A program made the translations under genes and the position numbers. Below the pieces are notes generated by a model. It was not told the origin of the DNA. It ran no database searches and worked only from the letters and a program-made list of their open reading frames with translations. From contig CAMPKL010000155.1 of assembly GCA_946887065.1 (NCBI GenBank), positions 1-7,584 of the forward strand: a DNA stretch of 7,584 bases, given 5' to 3'. This document shows, in pieces, positions 1 through 6,544 of this stretch (its first letter is position 1; each line of letters begins with the position of its first letter). The stretch comes from an uncultured Bryobacterales bacterium. GTDB taxonomy: Bacteria; Acidobacteriota; Terriglobia; Bryobacterales; UBA6623.

Positions 1-26
1 TGAAGATCCTAGGCGACCTAAATTTT

Positions 27-1742
27 ATGGACCGCAGCGAGTCGGCAAAGCCCGAGAACCTTGCGTCGCCGCGTGTGGACGTGGACGATGCCGAGTTGTT
101 CGACGCTTTGCGCGAGCCGCTGGCAGACGGTCCCTTTGACGACGAAGGCGTCGGCGACGATCATTACGCGGCGGCGGTAGGTCACTACCTTCGCGGCGAA
201 TTCGAGAAGGCTCTCGCGGAATTGGGACGAGCCCAGGAAGCGGGCGGAGATGAAGCAGAAATCTGCACGGCCGCCGCGCAGATCCACCTCGAACAAAAAG
301 ACTATGATCGCGCTGTCGACGCCTACGATCGGCTCTTGCGAATCGACGATCGCAACGGCGCCGCTCACTTCAACTACGGCCTAGCCCTTGAGGCCGTCGG
401 CCGCTACGAGAACGCTCGTACGGCCTTCGAGAACGCCGTCGAGCACTCTCCCGAGTTGACGGAAGCCTATCTGGGCCTCGGCGGATGCTGCCTCAAGCTC
501 AGCGATTCCAAAGCGGCGCAGAATGCCTACTTCAAGTACTTGGAGGCGGAGCCCGATTCCTTCACTGCTTTGTTCGGCCTCGGCGTCGCCCACCAAATCG
601 GCGACCAAACCGACGACGCCATTCGCTACTACATCGCCGCTCTAGAGCAGAACGGCGACTCGGCCGAAGCGCTGACGAACCTGGCCGGCCTGCACACCAA
701 GAACAGCGCCTTCGCCGATGCCGAGAAGTGTTTCCGCAAGCTCGTCGCAATTGAGGAAGACAACCCGCGCGCGCATGAAGGCTTGGCCTACATCAGCTAT
801 CGCCAAGAGAACCTCGACACCGCCCGCGAGCACTACCGCCGCTTCACGGCCCTCGAACGCGATTCGTTCGAAGGTTGGTACAACTTGGGCCTTTTGAGCC
901 AGAAACACGGCGACTTCGACGAATCGCGCAAGGCCTACAAGCGAGCGGTTGAGATCAAGGCCGACTCGATCGAGGCGCACCTCAATCTAGCCGCTTGCTG
1001 CCAGGAGCAGGGCGACATCGACGACGCGCAAAAACTCTACGAGCGCGTGTTGAGCTTCGACTCCGATTCCTTGCCGGCGCTGTACAGCCTCGCCGTCATG
1101 CATGAGCGCAACCAGAATTGGGAGCAGGCCGTCGGCTACTACGATAAGGTCGCCGAAGCCACCAGTTCGCCCGAGCCGCTGTTCCGACTCGGCGCCACCC
1201 TGCACAAGAACGGACAGTTCCAACAGGCCGCGATGCTCTATGAGCGCTGCCTCAAACACCGCCAAGACTGGCCCGAGGTGTCTCTCAACCTAGGCATCGC
1301 GCAACTGCACATGAAAGACTATGACGCCGCCGTCAAGTCTTTCGAGAAGGTGCTCAAGCAAACCGCCGACGAACCAGAAGCTCTGCTCGGTCTCGCCTCG
1401 GCGCGGGTCGCCCAAGAAAACTTCGATGCCGCTCGCGAGACTTACGTGAAACTCACGAAGATCAAATCCGACTCGGCCGAAGTCGCCTACAACGCCGGAC
1501 TTCTCGAACAGAAAGCGGGACGGCACGAAGAGGCGGCCGCCTACTACCGTAAAGCGGCCGAGCTCGATCCGCAGTTGGCCGAAGCTCATCTCAACTTGGC
1601 CGTCGCCCTACAAGCGTTGGGCAAGCCTGAGCAGGCCGTCGGCAGCTTCGAGCAAGCCATCAGAATCAAACCGAGCCTGGCCAAGGGCTACTTCGCCCTC
1701 AAGCCGATGAGGCGCAACGCTGGACAGACTACGCCGGTCTAA
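27..1742 (+). CDS. Tetratricopeptide (TPR) repeat protein, 15 tandem repeats
   Basis: The product is 571 residues from ATG 27. After an acidic, low-complexity N-terminus (about residues 1-45), residues 46 to about 553 divide into 15 consecutive units of 33-34 residues. Each shows the TPR pattern of small residues at helix A positions 8 and 20, for example 'YNLGLLSQKHGDFDESRKAY' and 'HLNLAVALQALGKPEQAVGS'. TPR arrays form superhelical scaffolds for protein-protein contacts; no enzymatic domain is visible and the partner is unknown. No signal peptide or membrane segment is seen, so a cytoplasmic location is inferred. The start is uncertain: the frame is open back to the window edge and no clear Shine-Dalgarno sequence precedes ATG 27, so the gene may begin upstream. 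The last 18 residues do not look like TPR, while the +2 frame from 1703 encodes a helix-B-like stretch, so the C-terminus may be frameshifted. A strong terminator follows 31 bases after the stop. Confidence 0.9.
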   Translation: MDRSESAKPENLASPRVDVDDAELFDALREPLADGPFDDEGVGDDHYAAAVGHYLRGEFEKALAELGRAQEAGGDEAEICTAAAQIHLEQKDYDRAVDAYDRLLRIDDRNGAAHFNYGLALEAVGRYENARTAFENAVEHSPELTEAYLGLGGCCLKLSDSKAAQNAYFKYLEAEPDSFTALFGLGVAHQIGDQTDDAIRYYIAALEQNGDSAEALTNLAGLHTKNSAFADAEKCFRKLVAIEEDNPRAHEGLAYISYRQENLDTAREHYRRFTALERDSFEGWYNLGLLSQKHGDFDESRKAYKRAVEIKADSIEAHLNLAACCQEQGDIDDAQKLYERVLSFDSDSLPALYSLAVMHERNQNWEQAVGYYDKVAEATSSPEPLFRLGATLHKNGQFQQAAMLYERCLKHRQDWPEVSLNLGIAQLHMKDYDAAVKSFEKVLKQTADEPEALLGLASARVAQENFDAARETYVKLTKIKSDSAEVAYNAGLLEQKAGRHEEAAAYYRKAAELDPQLAEAHLNLAVALQALGKPEQAVGSFEQAIRIKPSLAKGYFALKPMRRNAGQTTPV

Positions 1743-1772
1743 ACGAGTCTTTGCAAGGTAATCACCCAAGTC

Positions 1773-1805
1773 GGGCCTGTCCGCTAGTCGGACAGGCCCT
1801 TTTTT
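1773..1805 (+). terminator. Rho-independent terminator after the TPR gene
   Basis: A perfect 11-bp stem (GGGCCTGTCCG at 1773-1783 paired with CGGACAGGCCC at 1789-1799) closes a 5-base loop (CTAGT). Six T residues follow at 1800-1805. This is a textbook intrinsic terminator on the + strand. It separates the TPR transcript from the phosphodiesterase-sua5 unit. The minus-strand side of the stem lacks a comparable T run, so it is probably one-directional. Confidence 0.93.
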
Positions 1806-1847
1806 GTTCCACTCGCCCGGTCGGCCCAACACCGCGAGTTCTTGGCC

Positions 1848-1853
1848 CATAAT
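1848..1853 (+). promoter_or_regulatory. Possible -10 element for the phosphodiesterase gene
   Basis: CATAAT matches the TATAAT consensus at five of six positions. It lies in the short gap between the terminator and the next gene, where a new promoter is expected. No convincing -35 hexamer lies 16-18 bases upstream. If real, transcription would begin near 1860, leaving a leader of only about five bases before ATG 1865, with no room for a Shine-Dalgarno sequence. This is a weak, position-based call. Confidence 0.3.
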
Positions 1854-1864
1854 GTATAGCGACC

Positions 1865-3835
1865 ATGAAATCTACACGTCGCGAGTTCTGCCAAAGCGTC
1901 GCCGCTGCCGCCGCCCTGAGCGGTTGCGGGGCGAAATTGGTCGGCGATCCCAACGGCAAAAAGGTGGTTGTGCTCGGCCTCGACGGCAGGGAGCCCAAGA
2001 TCATTCAAGCGTTGATGGACCAGGGCCGCGCGCCGAACTTTAAGAAGCTGACCCAGATGGGCGCCTTTACGCGGCTCCAGACCACCATGCCGGCGCTCAG
2101 CCCGGTCGCCTGGAGCAGCTTTATTACCGGCATGACCCCGGGCGGTCACGGAGTTCCCGATTTCATCGCCCGTGACCCGCTGACCTATACGCCGTTCTTC
2201 GCCATTTGGAAGCCCGGCGAGGTCACTCGGTCCATGCAGCTCGGCGATTACCAAATCGCTCTGGAAGGCGGGGACGTGGAGTGTCTGCGCCGAGGCAAAC
2301 CGTTTTGGGCCTATCTGACGGAAGCCGGCATTCCCGCCACGGTCATGAAGATCCCGACCAATTTCCCGATCGATGAAACGGCGACTCGGGCCGTCGCCGG
2401 TATGGGTACTCCAGACGTCGTCGACTCTTTCGGCGCCTTCAGTTACTACACAAGCGATCCGGACGAATCGATTCCGAACCTTACCTCCGAAGAGCTAATA
2501 CGGATCCGAGTCAACTCAGGCCGTGTTGACGCCGAAGTGTTGGGACCGCCGAACAGCATGAATGCAGCATCGCCGGGCCGCGTACGCCTTCCTTTCCAGG
2601 TCTATGTCGATCCCACGGAACCGGTTGTGCGTGTGGATATCCAAGACCAGCAGTTCGTCATCAAAGAAGGGGAGTTTAGCGACTGGATCAAGCTCCGCTT
2701 CGAACTTGTCCCGGGCGGCCTGGTGACCGTAGCCGGAATTACCCGCATTCTGATCAAGAGCGTCCATCCTCATTTCAAGATGTACGTTTCGCCGATCAAT
2801 ATCGATCCCGAAGAGCAGGCCATGCCGGTCACCCACCCGCCTGAATTGGGCGGGGAAATCGCCGATAAGATCGGACCATTCTGGACCAAGGGATTGCCCG
2901 CTGATACCAAGGCGTTCGACTACAAGATTTTCGACGACGAGCACTACGTCAAGCAGGCTGATTTGATCCTGCAAGACCAACTCAATCTGTTCGAATACGA
3001 GTGGTCTCAATTTAAGTCAGGTCTGTTCTACTTCTACATTTCGTCGACGGACCAAGATACGCACATGCTCTGGCGCAACATGGATGAGACGCACCCCATG
3101 CACCAGATGAGCGACGTCCGTTACTCGGGATACATTCATCAGCTCTACGAGAAAATGGATGCACTCGTGGGCCGCGTGCTGCCTTCCGTCGACGACGATA
3201 CCCTGCTGATCGTCTGCTCCGACCACGGTTTCGCCCAGTTCGGCCGCCAATTCCATCTCAATACTTGGCTGCGCGAGAACGGCTATCTCGTGCTCAAAGA
3301 CGACGCGAAGAGAAAGGAAGAGACCAACTTCCTCGATGTTGATTGGGATAAGACCGCCGCCTATAACGTCGGCTTCAACGGCCTGTACCTCAATCGCGTG
3401 GGCAGGGAAGAGCGAGGCATCGTCAGCGATGAGCAGGCCGCCGGACTGATCGCTCGAATCACCCGAGAGCTCGAAGGCATCAACGATTCCGAGACTGGCC
3501 AACGCCCGATCGACAAAGTATTCGCCCGCGACGACATCTATGTCGGCGAGCACACGCCGGACATGCCCGAGATGCTTGTGGGCTGCACGCCCGGCTATCG
3601 CATTTCCAGCGCCTCGGTCCAACTGGAGACCGGCAAGACGATTCTCGACTTGAACCCCTGGGCGTGGGCCGGCGACCATTCCATGTCTCGCGACATGGTG
3701 CCTGGTTCCTTGTTCATGAGCCGCGCGTTTTCCCGCGCCGAGCCAAGCATTCTTGATCTTCCCGTTACGATCCTCGACTTCTTCGGCTTCGAGCGCCCCG
3801 AACAAATGGTCGGACGTTCGTTGTTCGACACATAA
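1865..3835 (+). CDS. Tat-type lipoprotein, type I phosphodiesterase / alkaline phosphatase superfamily
   Basis: A 656-residue metal-dependent phosphohydrolase of the nucleotide pyrophosphatase/phosphodiesterase branch; the substrate is unknown. The signal peptide has a twin-arginine motif, TRREFCQ (residues 4-10), then an alanine-rich core and a lipobox, LSGC, with Cys21. Export folded through Tat and lipid anchoring on the outer face of a membrane are therefore predicted. Catalytic landmarks are complete: metal ligand Asp40 (GLDG); probable nucleophile Ser79 in 'ALSPVAWSSFITG' followed by PGGHG; Asp396 and His400 (STDQDTH); Asp453-His454 (CSDHGF); and His605 (GDHS). A beta-rich insert (about residues 222-345) with 'YVSPINIDP' separates the two halves of the active site. 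From memory, this insert is shared by related bacterial proteins annotated only as alkaline phosphatase family. ATG 1865 gives the whole signal peptide. The Sua5 gene starts six bases downstream, suggesting one transcript. Confidence 0.93.
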   Translation: MKSTRREFCQSVAAAAALSGCGAKLVGDPNGKKVVVLGLDGREPKIIQALMDQGRAPNFKKLTQMGAFTRLQTTMPALSPVAWSSFITGMTPGGHGVPDFIARDPLTYTPFFAIWKPGEVTRSMQLGDYQIALEGGDVECLRRGKPFWAYLTEAGIPATVMKIPTNFPIDETATRAVAGMGTPDVVDSFGAFSYYTSDPDESIPNLTSEELIRIRVNSGRVDAEVLGPPNSMNAASPGRVRLPFQVYVDPTEPVVRVDIQDQQFVIKEGEFSDWIKLRFELVPGGLVTVAGITRILIKSVHPHFKMYVSPINIDPEEQAMPVTHPPELGGEIADKIGPFWTKGLPADTKAFDYKIFDDEHYVKQADLILQDQLNLFEYEWSQFKSGLFYFYISSTDQDTHMLWRNMDETHPMHQMSDVRYSGYIHQLYEKMDALVGRVLPSVDDDTLLIVCSDHGFAQFGRQFHLNTWLRENGYLVLKDDAKRKEETNFLDVDWDKTAAYNVGFNGLYLNRVGREERGIVSDEQAAGLIARITRELEGINDSETGQRPIDKVFARDDIYVGEHTPDMPEMLVGCTPGYRISSASVQLETGKTILDLNPWAWAGDHSMSRDMVPGSLFMSRAFSRAEPSILDLPVTILDFFGFERPEQMVGRSLFDT

Positions 3836-3841
3836 TTCTCA

Positions 3842-4909
3842 GTGAACGAAAATCCATCGGCCGGCATGCGGATCCTACGGGTCGATGCGCTGCATCCCGA
3901 CTCGTCGATCATCGAGCAAGCGGCAGTGGTCTTGCGTCGAGGCGGTCTCGTCGCGCTTCCCACCGAAACCGTATACGGTTTGGCCGCCGACGCGACCAAC
4001 GCCGCGGCCGTCGCCAAGATATTCGAAGCCAAGCAGCGCCCGACGACCGATCCGCTCATCGTCCATATCGCCAACGCGATCGAGTTGCAAGGGATCGCCG
4101 TCGAACCGCCCCCGCTCGCGCACGTTCTCGCGGATGCTTTCTGGCCGGGCCCGCTGACGATGGTGCTGCGCCGTTCGCCGTCTATCCCCCCCATCGTGTC
4201 GGCCGGGCTCGACACGGTCGCCGTGCGCTTCCCGGCTCATGCGGTCGCCGTGGCGCTCATCCGCGCCCTGGGCGCTCCGATCGCGGCGCCTAGCGCAAAT
4301 CTGTTTGCCCGGCCCAGCCCTACAACCGCCGATCACGTTTCGCAGGATCTGGGCGGAAGGATCGACATGATCCTCGACGGCGGTCCGGCTACCGTGGGCG
4401 TCGAGTCCACTGTCGTCGATCTCACCAGCGACCCGCCCGCAGTGCTGCGGCCAGGGGGCGTCCCCATCGAAGCCCTTCGCCGGATCGATCCGCGCATCGC
4501 CTATGCTCCTCGCCATGCGGCGGCAAACGAGGCCGTTTCCTCTCCGGGCATGCTGCTCAAACACTATTCGCCGCGAGCCGAAGTGCGGCTGTTCTCCGGC
4601 CCTCGCGACGCTGTGCTGGCGCGCATGCGCAGAGAAATTTCACAGTTATCCTCACAGGGCAAGACCATCGGCGTGCTCGCCCTCAGCGAAGACGCCGCAA
4701 GTCTCAACGCCGCCGCGCATCTGCTCGATCTAGGCTCCGCCGAACATCTCGAAGATGTGGGCCGCAATCTCTTCAGTGGTCTGCGCCGTCTCGATGACTG
4801 CGCCGCCGACGTCATCCTCGTTCGCGGCCCCGACCGCGCCGGCCTGGGCGAAGCTATTTGGGATCGTCTCTACCGCGCAGCCGAAGGCCGCGTCATCGAG
4901 GTCGAGTAG
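3842..4909 (+). CDS. sua5: L-threonylcarbamoyladenylate synthase, Sua5 type
   Basis: The enzyme makes threonylcarbamoyl-AMP from threonine, bicarbonate and ATP, the first step of t6A37 modification of ANN-decoding tRNAs; it acts in the cytoplasm. The 355 residues match full-length Sua5 rather than the short TsaC/YrdC form. The YrdC domain (about residues 10-210) has 'LPTETVYGLAADA' (39-51), the KxR pair Lys64/Arg66 (AKQRP), 'WPGPLT' (101-106) and the SxN pair Ser151/Asn153 (PSANLFARPS). The linker 'SPGMLLKHYSP' (234-244) leads into the C-terminal Sua5 domain, which closes over the active site in known structures. The gene lies in the same frame as the phosphodiesterase; that gene's stop (3833-3835) leaves GTG 3842 as the first possible start, with ATG 3866 (residue 9) as an alternative. 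No good Shine-Dalgarno is seen, so coupled translation is plausible. Confidence 0.95.
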   Translation: MNENPSAGMRILRVDALHPDSSIIEQAAVVLRRGGLVALPTETVYGLAADATNAAAVAKIFEAKQRPTTDPLIVHIANAIELQGIAVEPPPLAHVLADAFWPGPLTMVLRRSPSIPPIVSAGLDTVAVRFPAHAVAVALIRALGAPIAAPSANLFARPSPTTADHVSQDLGGRIDMILDGGPATVGVESTVVDLTSDPPAVLRPGGVPIEALRRIDPRIAYAPRHAAANEAVSSPGMLLKHYSPRAEVRLFSGPRDAVLARMRREISQLSSQGKTIGVLALSEDAASLNAAAHLLDLGSAEHLEDVGRNLFSGLRRLDDCAADVILVRGPDRAGLGEAIWDRLYRAAEGRVIEVE

Positions 4910-4948
4910 GATTCAAACGATTACGGGCTCGGTCGAAGCCTTCGGCTG
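4878..4948. repeat. 11-bp inverted repeat spanning the convergent sua5/lipoprotein stops
   Basis: CAGCCGAAGGC at 4878-4888 is the exact reverse complement of GCCTTCGGCTG at 4938-4948, with 49 bases between the arms. The two stop codons (4907-4909 on +, 4913-4915 on -) lie in the loop. Neither strand has a T run after the outer arm, so this is not a standard intrinsic terminator. It could still fold in either transcript or be a chance coincidence of two coding ends. Confidence 0.4.
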
Positions 4949-5935
4949 TGGTCCAAATGGGGATGGCCGCCGCGCCCCAGCGCCCTTCAATACGAATGGA
5001 TACGTCTTCCTTACATAGCCGCGCGTGAAGATCACTTCCACGCGATCGACCACGCCATGGAACAGCGCCTTGCGGTCGATTAGTCGGCCGTTCGCCCGCA
5101 CCGACTCGCCTGCGGGAGCTAGTCTCCGGCCTTCAAGATCGTAGGCATAGATCGCAACGTATGCTTCAGGCCGACCCGTCGTGCGGAAGGCGACTTCACC
5201 GCCGCCCACGGCAATCAGTTCCACGCTGGCCTCCGACGCCGAGACACGTTCAACGCCCGCGTCATTCTTCCCCAAAGCAATCGCCTCGGCCTCGATCGGG
5301 AGCCTCAACGCAAAGCGGCCCGTGACGTATGCGATATCGTCGCCATGCACCGACCCTGCCACGCGCACGGCGCGCACTCCCGAATACACGCCCGCGGCGG
5401 GGTCTTCCTCCAGGGCCACCGTTTCGAAGAAGTCCGTCTCGAAGCGGCTGTCGCGGGCGTAGACATCAGCGCCGTCGGCTTGCTGGACCCGTTCAATCTC
5501 GATCTCGACCGATCCCCTAGGCAGCAAGGCCAGGTTCGGGATTCCCGGCACGGTCGCCTCGATCCAGAACTGCGCCTCGCCGGAGTCCCTCGCTGGGAAG
5601 AATCGCGAAAGCGCCAGTCTCACCGGCCCGGCCTGGGTCGTCGAAACCGCCTCGCGCGATCCGCTATGCCGCGGCGCGCCCAGCGTTTTCAGCAACGCCA
5701 AGTATTCCTCGACCGTGAGCGGCGTCGTCTCTTCCCGGCCCACATGCCTTGCCGCCGGAGCCTCAAACGTCCCGGCTTCGCCAAAACGGCTCAGGGCCAA
5801 CTCCCTGTGCGCGGCCGATATCCGCTCCGCGTCGATCGCCGCATGAGCCGGCTGCTCGAACACTGTCGAAACCGCGTCACAACCGGCAAGCGCCGCTAGG
5901 CACACCACTGTCGCAAAACGTGAAAATCTCCCCAC
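4913..5935 (-). CDS. Predicted lipoprotein of unknown function
   Basis: A 340-residue protein that I do not recognise. The N-terminus is a classic Sec lipoprotein signal: Arg3 and Arg6, a hydrophobic core (FATVVCLAALA) and a lipobox, LAGC, with Cys19. Asp follows the lipidated Cys; in enterobacteria Asp at +2 keeps lipoproteins in the inner membrane, but that rule may not hold here. Residues 35-95 look helical, with a short 'LTVEEYLALLKTLG' segment. From about 100 to 315 alternating hydrophobic residues suggest beta-sandwich folds, including 'DIAYVTGRFALRLPIEAEAI' and 'VEVIFTRGYVRKTYPFVL'. The tail is proline-rich. No catalytic motif is visible. The start is GTG 5935; an in-frame stop at 5945-5947 rules out anything longer, and later GTGs would delete the signal's charged end. 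It converges with sua5 (three bases apart) and diverges from the Tat operon. Confidence 0.85.
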   Translation of the reverse strand: MGRFSRFATVVCLAALAGCDAVSTVFEQPAHAAIDAERISAAHRELALSRFGEAGTFEAPAARHVGREETTPLTVEEYLALLKTLGAPRHSGSREAVSTTQAGPVRLALSRFFPARDSGEAQFWIEATVPGIPNLALLPRGSVEIEIERVQQADGADVYARDSRFETDFFETVALEEDPAAGVYSGVRAVRVAGSVHGDDIAYVTGRFALRLPIEAEAIALGKNDAGVERVSASEASVELIAVGGGEVAFRTTGRPEAYVAIYAYDLEGRRLAPAGESVRANGRLIDRKALFHGVVDRVEVIFTRGYVRKTYPFVLKGAGARRPSPFGPQPKASTEPVIV

Positions 5936-6029
5936 GATCCGACGTTAGCCGCCGGTCATGTGACTCATCCCTCAGGCCTTTTGCCGATTCGCGGCCCGTA
6001 ACTGACCGAGTTGAATCCCCCGCCTTAAG

Positions 6030-6059
6030 TTGACGCTTCTCGAAAGCCATCGCTATCAT
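6030..6059 (+). promoter_or_regulatory. Sigma70-like promoter of the tat operon
   Basis: TTGACG (6030-6035, five of six to TTGACA) and TATCAT (6054-6059, five of six to TATAAT) are separated by 18 bases. Transcription would start near 6066, giving a leader of about 28 bases before ATG 6095. The site sits in the 159-base divergent gap between the lipoprotein gene and tatA/B, as expected for the promoter of the tatA/B-tatC operon. I found no comparable promoter facing the lipoprotein gene. Confidence 0.62.
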
Positions 6060-6082
6060 CAAATCGACGCATAAGGCGTCGG

Positions 6083-6088
6083 TAGGTG
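6083..6088 (+). promoter_or_regulatory. Ribosome binding site deciding the tatA/B start
   Basis: TAGGTG lies six bases before ATG 6095, a good Shine-Dalgarno match and spacing. The same bases contain the alternative GTG start at 6086, which would consume this site and add three residues (MIA) not typical of the family. This favours ATG 6095. Confidence 0.55.
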
Positions 6089-6094
6089 ATTGCG

Positions 6095-6529
6095 ATGGGC
6101 CCGCTTGGCGTCCAGGAAATGATCTTCATCTTTGTGGCCGCGCTCGTCATCTTCGGCCCGAAGAAATTGCCGGAACTGGGAAAGCAGTTGGGCAAGGGCA
6201 TGGCCGAGTTCCGCCGCGCTTCCAGCGAGTTGAAAGGCACCTTCCAACGCGAGATGGATAACATCGAGCGCGAAAGCCGGATGCAAGAAGTCCGTCAGGC
6301 TGCTTCCAGCCTCAAATCGGACATTCAGAAAGACTTCAGCCCGTCCTCTCTGCTCAGCGGAGACAGAGACGACGACGGCTACTACGACGAGTATGATCCA
6401 AGCGTCTCGTCCACCACTACGGATTCTTCTGCAGCCCGGTCCGATACGGCAGCGGAAAAGCAGTCGGTCGCTAGTACGGCCGACGCCGACTCCCCAGTTG
6501 AGAGCGGAGTTGATAAGGGCGCTGCTTAA
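6095..6529 (+). CDS. tatA: Twin-arginine translocase subunit, TatA/TatB family
   Basis: A 144-residue pore-forming or adaptor subunit of the Tat pathway, which moves folded proteins across the cytoplasmic membrane. Residues 1-20 form the single membrane helix (MGPLGVQEMIFIFVAALVIF). The FGP hinge follows, then the amphipathic helix 'KKLPELGKQLGKGMAEFRR' (23-41), the hallmark of the family. A charged helical part runs to about residue 80, then a disordered acidic Ser/Thr-rich tail with Tyr96, Tyr97 and Tyr100. The assignment to TatA or TatB is ambiguous. 'FGPKKLPELG' and the neighbourhood suit the usual tatA annotation. Glu8, where E. coli TatB has Glu and TatA has Gln, and the length (TatA is usually 60-90 residues) lean towards TatB or a dual-role protein. 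ATG 6095 is chosen from the Shine-Dalgarno and family start; GTG 6086 is possible. tatC begins 15 bases after the stop. Confidence 0.92.
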   Translation: MGPLGVQEMIFIFVAALVIFGPKKLPELGKQLGKGMAEFRRASSELKGTFQREMDNIERESRMQEVRQAASSLKSDIQKDFSPSSLLSGDRDDDGYYDEYDPSVSSTTTDSSAARSDTAAEKQSVASTADADSPVESGVDKGAA

Positions 6530-6544
6530 CCGCTTCGATAACGA

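Noticed and set aside
300..1680. Recurring short DNA words such as GGCCGTCGGC in the TPR gene, considered as DNA repeats
   Set aside because: They follow from repeated TPR protein motifs (AVGxY/F) and the codon preference; the spacing and sequence diverge at DNA level.
3017..3805. Long minus-strand open frame (262 codons) opposite the phosphodiesterase gene
   Set aside because: It lies wholly inside a gene with intact catalytic motifs on the other strand. Its product has no recognisable motif, as expected for GC-rich antisense frames.
3595..4564. Two overlapping minus-strand open frames across the phosphodiesterase end and sua5
   Set aside because: They lie opposite conserved coding sequence on the + strand, have arginine- and glycine-rich low-complexity products, and show no start signals or homology that I can recognise.
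5345..5899. Plus-strand open frame (184 codons) opposite the unknown lipoprotein gene
   Set aside because: The minus-strand frame is longer and has a proper signal peptide with lipobox. The plus-strand product is an arginine-rich shadow.
5954..5970. Small palindrome-like sequence (GTCATGTGAC) in the divergent gap, considered as an operator
   Set aside because: The arms are only four bases long, it occurs once and it is not placed over the -35/-10 elements. Too weak to call.
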